Notes under the pieces: model-generated
The model's input: the letters and a program-made list of their open reading frames with translations, nothing else
Told to the model about the DNA's origin: nothing
The model's database searches: none
Assembly (NCBI GenBank): GCA_039961675.1
Contig: JABRWC010000115.1
Coordinates: 6,240 to 70,239, forward strand
From: JABRWC01 sp039961675
Lineage (GTDB): Bacteria > Planctomycetota > Phycisphaerae > UBA1845 > Fen-1342
DNA length: 64,000 nt
Reading direction: 5' to 3'
Part shown: positions 25,633-32,507 of the stretch, piece by piece
Numbering within the stretch: the first letter of the stretch is position 1
How the letters are laid out: each line of letters starts with the position of its first letter
Position numbers and translations under genes: made by a program

Positions 25633-26712
25633 TCAATTGTCCTGGTACGCGGTCCAGTCGCCGCCCCAGGGACGGCTCGGCCAGGTCGTCCAGCCGTCGC
25701 CCTCGATGTAGCGCGTGTCGCGGACCTTGTAATCGGCGTGCCCGTCGAAGTACGACGCAACGTGCTTGTTCTGCTCGCCGTGCCAGCCGATGAACAAGCG
25801 CGGTTGCGCGTTCGTGTAGCCGCGCGGCCAGGCGCCTTCCATCGCGTAGTTGAACAGGCTCTCGTAGAACGTGACAAACCGCGACTGCCACCCGGCGACC
25901 TGGTTCGTTTCCAGCATGTACCGACCCAGGCCGCGCTTGGCGTTGGAGCGTGGCTGGAGCCCCAGGATCTTCCCGAAGTCGCCGTTGTACGGAACGCTGT
26001 TTCCGGGTGGGGCCTTCTCGTAGTAGCGCGGCCAGTACCAGTTGATCGGGTAGCTCGATCCCCAGAAGCGCCAGGACTCGAACACCGTGTCCAACTCGAT
26101 GTTCGCCGGGTCGCCGCGCGACGCGTCTGGAATGTTCGCCGTGCGGTCCGAAGCGCAGCGGAACGTGGTCGGGATGTCCGGCGGGCTCGCGCGCCGCGGC
26201 GTGTCGTCGCCGCTCGGGAACCAGTCGCGATGCGCCTGGTCGAAGCTCACGCCGGGGAACAGGTACGGGTTGAGCGGCCTGTGGCGCGGAGGGAGCACCA
26301 TTACGTCGGCGAACGTGCCGGGCGATGCGGGGTTTTCGGCACCGGGCGGCAGCACGCCGGAGCCTTCGAACTCCTCCGGCGTCACGTTCGGCATCGTGCC
26401 GCCCCAGATCACCTCCGTGGCGTAGTAGAAGCGGTATTTGACGCCGCCGGCGCCGTAGCCCATCGGCTCCGACGGCTCGCCCGCATTGAACGGGATCGCC
26501 CACGGCAGGTCGCCGGAGCTGTCGGACGTGAGGTACTGGTTGGCGGCGGAACTAATCGCGCGCAGGTTCACCAGGCATTCGGTGATGCGCGCCTGCTCGC
26601 GCGCCTTGCGCAGCGTCGGCAGGAGGATCGAGATTAGAAGCGCTATGATCGCGACGACAACCAGGAGCTCGATCAGCGTGAACGCGCGCGGGCGGTTACG
26701 AACGGACCGCAT
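25633..26712 (-). CDS. Prepilin-like secreted protein, copy B
   Basis: A 359-aa paralogue of the adjacent protein. It starts MRSVRNRPRAFTLIELL with the same hydrophobic helix and Ala at the cleavage position. The same landmarks appear in the same order as copy A: SSGDLPWAIP, TEVIWGG, NPASPGTFAD, PPRHRPLNPYLFPGVSFDQA, FRCASDRTA, SYPINWYWP, GLGRYML, DGHADYKVRDTRY, and a W-rich end. An upstream frame extension to 26886 lacks any leader-like sequence, so the ATG at 26712 is used. The pair looks like a recent tandem duplication. Probably exported through a type II or type IV pilus-like system encoded elsewhere. Confidence 0.88.
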   Translation of the reverse strand: MRSVRNRPRAFTLIELLVVVAIIALLISILLPTLRKAREQARITECLVNLRAISSAANQYLTSDSSGDLPWAIPFNAGEPSEPMGYGAGGVKYRFYYATEVIWGGTMPNVTPEEFEGSGVLPPGAENPASPGTFADVMVLPPRHRPLNPYLFPGVSFDQAHRDWFPSGDDTPRRASPPDIPTTFRCASDRTANIPDASRGDPANIELDTVFESWRFWGSSYPINWYWPRYYEKAPPGNSVPYNGDFGKILGLQPRSNAKRGLGRYMLETNQVAGWQSRFVTFYESLFNYAMEGAWPRGYTNAQPRLFIGWHGEQNKHVASYFDGHADYKVRDTRYIEGDGWTTWPSRPWGGDWTAYQDN

Positions 26713-27152
26713 GGCGGGTCTCCGTTTGGCAAACTCAACGACTGGCCTGGCGCGGCGGATGGGCATTTCAATGTCCGGACCCATCAACGCGCCGCCGCCA
26801 CAACATGCCGACAGGGGCGCGAAGCAGCTCGCGATGAAAGCACGTCGATCCGTCAGGCTCCGGTGTCGGGCGAATTGTTCAGTCAATCCCGACGAGATTG
26901 AAAACGGCGTTCGACAAGTGCAATGTCAGGATAGCCGAGCACGGCGCGCGTTGCAATCGGCAACCGCTGCGGATGTGTGACTCGCTCGACAGCGGAGCCG
27001 TGCCGTGCCGCCATCGCGCCGGGCAGGAACGACGCGCGACCACCGGACGGCTTACGCGGCTGCGTCGCGTCCCATAATCCCAAGACTGCGGGCACACACA
27101 AGCCCGATCGCGGGCGTGGCCGCGATCCGGGATTCCGACTTCTTCGGCGCAT
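26713..27152. other. 440-base region upstream of the prepilin-like pair
   Basis: No convincing gene on either strand; the longer open frames here are Arg/Ser-rich and have no ribosome site. It is the presumed leader/promoter zone of copy B, since all flanking genes read leftward. An AT-richer patch lies at about 26870-26940, but I cannot pair promoter boxes with confidence. Confidence 0.5.
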
Positions 27153-27245
27153 TCAGCCGATGAAAAACGCCAAGTACATGAAGATGGCGATGGTGGCGGC
27201 CACAAGACCCGGCAGGATTCCGAACGCCGTGGTGAGCAGGTTCAC
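27153..27245 (-). CDS. 30-aa single-helix membrane microprotein
   Basis: A GTG-initiated ORF of 30 codons with an excellent Shine-Dalgarno AAGGAGG six bases before the start. The product begins MNLLTTAFGILPG and continues as one hydrophobic helix ending YLAFFIG, so it should be a single-pass inner-membrane peptide. It is below usual gene-calling thresholds. It lies on the same strand as a second microprotein (27436-27564) and the two prepilin-like genes. I do not recognise a family. The strong ribosome site and clean hydrophobic profile are the evidence that it is real. Confidence 0.65.
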   Translation of the reverse strand: MNLLTTAFGILPGLVAATIAIFMYLAFFIG

Positions 27246-27435
27246 TGCAATCCTCCTTGCGCACGAGATGTGGTTCGTCGTTCGACGATCAGCCGCACGC
27301 TCGCGGTCCGCACCGCGCCGGCGGGCACGCCGCAGCGCACGGATCAGAATGGTACGCACGACGTTCCCTGGCCTTGGGCAACGCCCGGCGAGAGAACGTC
27401 GTGCTGCTCAAACGAGACTCTCCCCCTGGGCGCGA

Positions 27436-27564
27436 CTAGTCGCTGCCGCCGCGGAAGAAGAGATACCAGACGAGCGCTGCAACGGCCGCGAGCACGACGA
27501 CGGCCAGGCCGCCGCCGGCGCTCAGAAGTCCGCCGAGCAGACCGGTATTGGTGGTTGTATCCAC
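27436..27564 (-). CDS. 42-aa single-helix membrane microprotein
   Basis: A GTG-initiated ORF giving MDTTTNTGLLGGLLSAGGG, then a hydrophobic helix (about residues 19-37) and a short tail FFRGGSD. CTGGAG lies seven bases before the start. The polar Thr/Asn N-terminus, Gly-rich hinge and single helix suggest a small membrane subunit or assembly factor. It is transcribed in the same direction as the 30-aa microprotein 190 bases downstream. No family recognised; function unknown. Confidence 0.6.
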   Translation of the reverse strand: MDTTTNTGLLGGLLSAGGGLAVVVLAAVAALVWYLFFRGGSD

Positions 27565-27758
27565 AGACGATCTCCAGTGTGAACGCGCCCATGCCGGACT
27601 CGCCGCGCCGACGAGTCTCCTCGGTCTGGGCCTTGCTGACCGCGTACTATCGGCCGGTATTGCCAACCCGTCAAGCGCCTGGAGCGGGAGAATCGCGACG
27701 CGCAGGGTTCGGTCGGGCTCGATGCCCGGGATTCACCCCTGCGATATCATCGCCGGCG

Positions 27759-28799
27759 ATGAACCCGCTCGCCGAGTCCGTCCCCACGGTATCCGTCGTC
27801 ATACCCGTCTTCAACGAGGCGGAGAACATCGAGACGCTGCTGCGACGCGTGCGCGCCGCGCTGGAATCGTCCACCGGCGCCTACGAGCTGGTGATCGTGG
27901 ACGATGGCAGCCGCGACGCCAGCCCCGTGCTGATCCAGCGCGCCGCTGGAACGGATACGCGCATCCGGCTGGTGCAGCTCTCGCGGAACTTCGGCCACCA
28001 GGCGGCGCTGCTGGCGGGAATGGACAACGCCCGCGGCGACGCGGTCATCACGATGGATGCCGACCTGCAACACCCCCCGGAACTGCTCCCCGAGCTGATC
28101 CGGCTGTGGCGCGAGGGCGCCGAAGTGGTCCAGACCATCCGCCGCGAGCCGGCCGACGACAGTGCGCTCAAGCGGATGAGCTCGCGCTGGTTCTACCGCC
28201 TGCTGTCGTCGCTCTCGCGCTACCGTGTCACTCCCGGAGCGGCTGATTTCCGGCTGCTGTCGCGACCGGCCGCAGAAGCGTTCCGCGCCTGCCGCGAACG
28301 CTGCCGGTTCAACCGCGGGCTGGTGCAGTGGATCGGCTTTCGGTACGTGGAGCTGGTCTACGATGCCGCCCCGCGGCACGCCGGCCGGTCCAAGTACTCC
28401 TGGCGGGCGATGCTGCGTCTGGCCGGCGACGCGGTCTTCTCATTCTCGACCTGGCCGCTGCGGCTGGCGGGGCTTGCGGGCGCGTGCGTGTCGCTGGCTG
28501 CCGCCGCGTACCTCCTGTTCGTGCTCTGGGCGCGCATCTTTACGGACCGCGTGGAGCCCGGCTGGAGCTCGATCCTGGCCAGCGTGCTGGTGATCGGCGG
28601 AATGCAGCTGGTGGTGCTGTGGATCCTCGGCGAGTACGTGGGGCGCCTGTATGAAGAGGCCAAACAGCGACCGCTTTACATCGTCCGCCCGGGCGCGACG
28701 CGCGGGGAGGACGTACATGCCGGATGCGCCGCGCCGCCCCTCACGGCCGAGCGCCAGCCGGCCGCACAGTCCGCGTCAGTCGAGCTGCATCAGGAATGA
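27759..28799 (+). CDS. GT2 glycosyltransferase, polyprenyl-phosphate type
   Basis: A 346-aa membrane glycosyltransferase of the DPMS/GtrB/ArnC type, which transfers a sugar from a nucleotide donor to undecaprenyl phosphate. The GT-A domain (about residues 10-235) shows VSVVIPVFNEAENI, VIVDDGSRD, LSRNFGHQAAL and the catalytic DADLQHPPE. Two C-terminal transmembrane helices follow (about 238-300), then LGEYVGRLYEEAKQRPLYIV, which is a family hallmark. The start at 27759 is chosen at the first Met before the domain. The 3' end overlaps the convergent methyltransferase gene by 24 bases. The sugar is not predictable from sequence. Confidence 0.93.
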   Translation: MNPLAESVPTVSVVIPVFNEAENIETLLRRVRAALESSTGAYELVIVDDGSRDASPVLIQRAAGTDTRIRLVQLSRNFGHQAALLAGMDNARGDAVITMDADLQHPPELLPELIRLWREGAEVVQTIRREPADDSALKRMSSRWFYRLLSSLSRYRVTPGAADFRLLSRPAAEAFRACRERCRFNRGLVQWIGFRYVELVYDAAPRHAGRSKYSWRAMLRLAGDAVFSFSTWPLRLAGLAGACVSLAAAAYLLFVLWARIFTDRVEPGWSSILASVLVIGGMQLVVLWILGEYVGRLYEEAKQRPLYIVRPGATRGEDVHAGCAAPPLTAERQPAAQSASVELHQE

Positions 28800-29846
28800 C
28801 TTCACGTACTCCGGGTCGGCGGCGAAGTCGGCCGGCAGCTCCAGTTCGTCCAGGCCGAGCACTCGCCGGCTGCCGGCCGCGCGCCGCAGTGCATCGACGA
28901 TCCGCGGGCGGCGCAGCGCGCGGAAGTTCGTGGAAAACAGCAGCCACCCACCCTCTGCGAGCAGCTCCACCGCGCCCCCCAGGAGCGGGTGCAGATCGTC
29001 GGCCAGTGCGAAGACGCGACCGGACGCCTTGTCGCGCCCGAACGCCGGCGGATCGACCACGATCATGTCGAAGCGGCGTCGCTGGCGCGTGGCCCGCTTG
29101 AAATAGGCCAGCGCGTCCGAGCAAATGAACGTGTGGCGCTCCAGGGCGAGCGAGTTGAACGCGAAGTTCCGCTTGCCCCATTCGAGGTAGCGCTTCGACG
29201 CGTCGACGCTGGTCGTGCTCGTCGCGCCGCCGGCCGCAGCCGCGACCGAAAACGAACAGGTGTACGCGAAGAGGTTGAGCAGCGACTTCCCGCCGGCGGC
29301 GGCACGAATCCGCGCGCGGTTGGCGCGCTGGTCGAGGAACAGCCCCGTGGAATAGCCGTCGTACGGCCGGACAAGGAACGTCAGGGATTCCTCGCAGACC
29401 GTTCGCTCCGCCTCGACCGGCGCGCCGATCCAGGGCGTCGCGTCGCGGTGGGCGGCCTCCAATCGCTTGAAGGCTGCGGAGCGGTTCGCTGGGAAGCGCT
29501 TCAGGTAAACGGCTCGCGCTCCCAGCGCGCGCTGCGCGTGCTCGGCGAGGGCGCGCGCCGCGCGCTCGTCCAGCTTCAGCACGCCGTCATGAAGCTGGGC
29601 GACCAGCACGTCGTCGTATTGTTCGAGCACGAAGCCCGGCACCCCGTCGGCGGCGCCGTGAAACCAGCGCAGAGCGTTGGTGCGCAGGCGCTCCTGCAAT
29701 CCGCCCCGGCGGCCCAGCGCCGCGGCCAGCGCCGCCAAAGCCCGTTCGAAATCGAGCGGACGAGGTGCCTGTCCGGGCGGACCGGCGTCGCGCGCAGCCC
29801 GGCGCGCGCCAGCCGGTTGTCGTGAACCTCGGCGCCCGGCGTGCAT
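28776..29846 (-). CDS. RlmI/RlmK-like class I SAM rRNA methyltransferase
   Basis: A 356-aa protein related to the 23S rRNA cytosine-C5 methyltransferase RlmI. The visible core includes an N-terminal domain with TNALRWFHGAADGVPGFVLEQYDD. The YDGYSTGLFLDQRANRARI signature follows. SAM-binding LLNLFAYTCSFSVAAAAGGA and the catalytic VVDPPAFGRDK region complete it. The first 30 residues are Arg/Ala-rich and unlike the family, so translation may begin downstream of 29846. Overlaps the glycosyltransferase gene at its 3' end. Specificity (rRNA position) is inferred from family only. Confidence 0.82.
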   Translation of the reverse strand: MHAGRRGSRQPAGARRAARDAGPPGQAPRPLDFERALAALAAALGRRGGLQERLRTNALRWFHGAADGVPGFVLEQYDDVLVAQLHDGVLKLDERAARALAEHAQRALGARAVYLKRFPANRSAAFKRLEAAHRDATPWIGAPVEAERTVCEESLTFLVRPYDGYSTGLFLDQRANRARIRAAAGGKSLLNLFAYTCSFSVAAAAGGATSTTSVDASKRYLEWGKRNFAFNSLALERHTFICSDALAYFKRATRQRRRFDMIVVDPPAFGRDKASGRVFALADDLHPLLGGAVELLAEGGWLLFSTNFRALRRPRIVDALRRAAGSRRVLGLDELELPADFAADPEYVKSFLMQLD

Positions 29847-30095
29847 GCGACAGGCTCCCGCGAACCCCGCGCAGCGTAGTGCAGGTGACGGGAGTCGCAA
29901 TACCCGTACGTCCCCGGGGGACGGCGGCTTCCTGGTGATCCGGCTCGGTGGCGCGACGGCGCTCCGCTCGACTACAATGGTCGCACTCAGCGGTGCCGGG
30001 CACAACTTTCGGTTGAAACGCGTCGCAATCGTCGTCGGGCGTTTCGTGGCGCCGGCAATCCGTGCCGACGACTCACCTTGTTCCAGGAGCGCACC

Positions 30096-30623
30096 ATGAT
30101 CAGCAAGGCCCAGACGGTGGAGCAGTATCTCGCGGCCCTTCCGGCGGATCGGCGCGCCGCGATCGAGGCGGTTCGCGACGTGATCCTGACGAACCTCGGC
30201 AAGGGGTACGTCGAGTGCATGCAGTACGGGATGATCGGGTACTGCGTGCCGCACAGCGTGTACCCGCCCGGGTATCACTGCGACCCGCGCCAGCCGCTGC
30301 CGTTCGCCGGCCTGGCGTCGCAGAAGAACTACATGTCGCTCTACCTGGGCTGCGTGTACATGGACGCGAAGCGCAGCGAGTGGTTCCGCACGGCGTGGAC
30401 TGCGACGGGCAGGAAGCTCGACATGGGCAAAGCGTGCATTCGGTTCCGAAAACTCGAGGACGTGCCGCTGGAGGTCGTCGGCCAGGCCGTCGCCGGCGCG
30501 CCGGTCGACGAGTTCATCGCGCAGTACGAGGCCGTGCTTAACCGCGGCGGCGAGCGGAAGCAACCCGCGAAGACCGCCGCCAAGGGCGCGCCGAAACCGC
30601 GAACCGCGAAGAAAAGGGCGTGA
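30096..30623 (+). CDS. DUF1801 domain protein
   Basis: A 175-aa protein of the DUF1801 (YdhG-like) fold. Typical pieces are TVEQYLAALPADRRAAIEAVRDVILTN, an ECMQYGMIGYCVP stretch, SLYLGCVYMDA, and GKACIRFRKLEDVPLEVV. It ends in a Lys/Ala/Pro-rich tail KTAAKGAPKPRTAKKRA. AGGAG precedes the ATG at 30096. The family is widespread, small and cytosolic with no established biochemical role. Gene neighbours give no clue. Confidence 0.88.
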   Translation: MISKAQTVEQYLAALPADRRAAIEAVRDVILTNLGKGYVECMQYGMIGYCVPHSVYPPGYHCDPRQPLPFAGLASQKNYMSLYLGCVYMDAKRSEWFRTAWTATGRKLDMGKACIRFRKLEDVPLEVVGQAVAGAPVDEFIAQYEAVLNRGGERKQPAKTAAKGAPKPRTAKKRA

Positions 30624-30693
30624 ATCACCGGTCGCCGGCTGGCGCGAGATCGCCCTGCTGGTCAGAATCCCGCGCGCAGGTCGCATTTTAGAA

Positions 30694-30713
30694 CCCCGCA
30701 CGGAAGTGCGGGG
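30694..30713. repeat. Second GNRA-capped palindromic hairpin
   Basis: CCCCGCAC (30694-30701) pairs perfectly with GTGCGGGG (30706-30713) across the tetraloop GGAA. It lies between two convergent genes (stops at 30623 and 30761), 70 and 47 bases from them. It shares its stem with the hairpin at 25550-25571. It may serve as a bidirectional terminator or be a REP-like element. Confidence 0.6.
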
Positions 30714-30760
30714 CCGAGTGCGGCGCGGCCCGCCACTTCCGTGGGGGGGCGATCGTTGTA

Positions 30761-31291
30761 CTACGGCGCGGAGGCGAAGAACGCGTTCAGGTCGGCGATC
30801 TCCTGTGCACTGAGCGTCAGGCCGGCCATGAGCGCATCGAGTGAGCCGAGATCGGCGACGAGATCGTCGCCGGTGTTCTTGAGGTCGCCCGCGAAGCCGC
30901 TTGGGTCAAACGTGCCGAGCGAGTGACACGACGCACAGTCGGCGTTGTACTTGGCCTGGCCCGCGGTCGCGTCGCCATTTCCTCCACCGCCGCCATTGTC
31001 ATTGCCGTTATCGTCGTTGTCGTTCCCGTTCCCGTCGGCGTTATCGTTCAGATCATCATTGTCATTGTCGTTGTCGTTCCCGTTCCCGTTGCCGTTGCCG
31101 TTGTCGTTGTCGTTCAGATCATCATTGTCGTCGTCGTTGTCATTCAGGCCGTCGTCATTGTCGTTGTCGTTGCGATTCACGTTCGTGTTGCCGTTCTCCC
31201 CGAACAGTCCGTCAGCCGGGCAGCCGCCGCCGGCGAACCCGAACAACAGCAGCCCCGCCGACAACATCCCAAACAGCTTGATTCGCAGCAT
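30761..31291 (-). CDS. Lipoprotein c-type cytochrome with Asn/Asp-rich linker
   Basis: A 176-aa exported protein. The signal ends in a Gly-rich stretch and Cys24 (FAGGGC), a plausible lipid site. Residues about 32-108 are almost only Asn, Asp and Gly. A small cytochrome c domain follows, with the heme motif CASCH at residues 119-123 and helix EIADLNAFFASAP at the end. Met155 may be the distal ligand. GGGGAGG lies in front of the ATG. It is probably a tethered periplasmic or surface electron carrier; the linker could reach through a polymer layer. Its redox partner is not evident. Confidence 0.85.
   Translation of the reverse strand: MLRIKLFGMLSAGLLLFGFAGGGCPADGLFGENGNTNVNRNDNDNDDGLNDNDDDNDDLNDNDNGNGNGNGNDNDNDNDDLNDNADGNGNDNDDNGNDNGGGGGNGDATAGQAKYNADCASCHSLGTFDPSGFAGDLKNTGDDLVADLGSLDALMAGLTLSAQEIADLNAFFASAP
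30968..31198 (-). repeat. Simple-sequence Asn/Asp/Gly codon repeat within the cytochrome gene
   Basis: About 230 bases made mainly of AAC/AAT, GAC/GAT and GGC/GGT codons in alternation, encoding the flexible linker. On the plus strand it reads as GTT/GTC/ATC-rich text. The near-repeat units at the DNA level (e.g. GTTGTCGTTCCCGTTCCC) make it prone to slippage, so linker length may vary among strains. Confidence 0.7.
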
Positions 31292-31664
31292 CGGAACCTC
31301 CCCGTAGAAAAAACGGCGTGATCAGAAAGTGCAATCCGCTACCCTTCGACCCACGCCCGCTAATGGTACGCGTCCCCGGGTGTCTTTGTACCCGCCCGCT
31401 CCGCGGCCAATGCCAAACCAGCGTGATTATGGGTCGCTCGCCGACGCGTAGCCAGCCAAGCGACTCCCGTCCTTCAGCAGGCCGATATAATACGCGGGCG
31501 AGATCGAGACTCGTCAGCAGTTGGGAGCGGGGGACTCCCGTCGAGACGAGGCGGGCCGGCGGGGCCGAATACGCTCATGCGGCGTCCCGCACGCCCGTCG
31601 TTCACAGAGTTCGCAGCTCCGTTCCAGCATCGTGCCCTCGCACACGATCGCCAGGAGAACCAGC
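31292..31664. other. Divergent intergenic region with a -10-like box
   Basis: 373 bases between the divergent cytochrome and secreted-protein genes; no gene seen. TATAAT occurs at 31486-31491 reading rightward, about 174 bases before the start at 31665; no clear -35 accompanies it. TTTTTT on the minus strand (31317-31312) sits just upstream of the cytochrome ribosome site without a hairpin, so it is not a terminator. Confidence 0.45.
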
Positions 31665-32507
31665 ATGAGACCCACATTCATCGGCCGGGCGGCCGTTGTC
31701 GCCGCGCTGATTGCGGCGCCTTCCGCCGCGGCACAAACGGTGCACACCCTCTCACCCAGCGCATACCAGGCGCGACCCGAGCAGACGATCGAGCTGCGCT
31801 TGCTCGCCGGCGAGGCGAAAGCCGCCGCGGCTCAAGCGTGGCGCGCGGCGGACGTGGCCTGGTTCTTCGTTCGCGACGGGGCAGAGCAGCGCAACGTGGA
31901 GCGGATTCAGCCGGCCGGCAACGGGCAGACGCTGGCCGTAACCGTGAAGCGTCCCGGCGTCACGATCATCGGCCTCGATCGGAGAGCATCCGTCGAGCAC
32001 GTCCGCGCGGCCGAATTGGACGCATTTCTCAAGGCGCACGCCGTCTCGCCGACGCCAGGAGGTTCAGCGCGCCGTGCGAAAGCCGACGCGCCGCTGCGCG
32101 TGAAGCGCGTGGAATCGGCGCGGACGATGGTGCGGGTCAGCGACGGCGCGATGGAAGGCAGCGGCGGCTCGGCGGTCGCGACGAGCAAGACGGGGCAGGC
32201 GGTGGAAATCCGGCCGCTATTCGACCCGACGCTGCTCGCCGCCGGCAGCGACCTGCCGGTGCGCGTGTACGCCGGCGGCCGTGCCAGGGAAGGCGTAACC
32301 GTCCGCGCGACGCACATTGGTACAGGCGGTTCGCATGACGCGGTAACGGACCGCGAAGGAATCACGGCACTGCCGATCGACCGCACGGGGGTCTGGCGGG
32401 TGGAGTTTCACGCGTCCGACGGGGCCGGGGCGGACGACGCGGCCGACCTGGTGCTCTACAGCGGCACGATGACGTTCGAAGTGACTCGTGAAGGGGGCGC
32501 GGAATGA
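31665..32507 (+). CDS. Secreted protein, DUF4198-like C-terminal region
   Basis: A 280-aa protein with a signal peptide (ending PSAAAQT). The C-terminal third (LPVRVYAGGRAREGVTVRATH, TDREGITALPIDRTGVWRVEFHA) resembles the DUF4198 beta-sandwich seen in periplasmic metal-related proteins; I rate that match as modest. AGGAG precedes the ATG. Its stop overlaps the next start as ATGA, so synthesis of the BNR/dockerin protein is translationally coupled. That coupling suggests the two act together, perhaps at the cell surface. Confidence 0.65.
   Translation: MRPTFIGRAAVVAALIAAPSAAAQTVHTLSPSAYQARPEQTIELRLLAGEAKAAAAQAWRAADVAWFFVRDGAEQRNVERIQPAGNGQTLAVTVKRPGVTIIGLDRRASVEHVRAAELDAFLKAHAVSPTPGGSARRAKADAPLRVKRVESARTMVRVSDGAMEGSGGSAVATSKTGQAVEIRPLFDPTLLAAGSDLPVRVYAGGRAREGVTVRATHIGTGGSHDAVTDREGITALPIDRTGVWRVEFHASDGAGADDAADLVLYSGTMTFEVTREGGAE

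Noticed and set aside
30968..31198. CRISPR-like array suggested by repetitive text
   Set aside because: There are no regular direct repeats and spacers; the pattern is codon-level Asn/Asp/Gly repetition within an ORF.
31312..31317. Minus-strand TTTTTT before the cytochrome gene as a terminator
   Set aside because: No GC-rich hairpin lies upstream of the U-tract on that strand.
30923..31321. Hydrophobic Val/Ile-rich plus-strand ORF opposite the cytochrome linker
   Set aside because: It is the antisense of the Asn/Asp codon repeat, which always reads as Val/Ile; it has no start signals.
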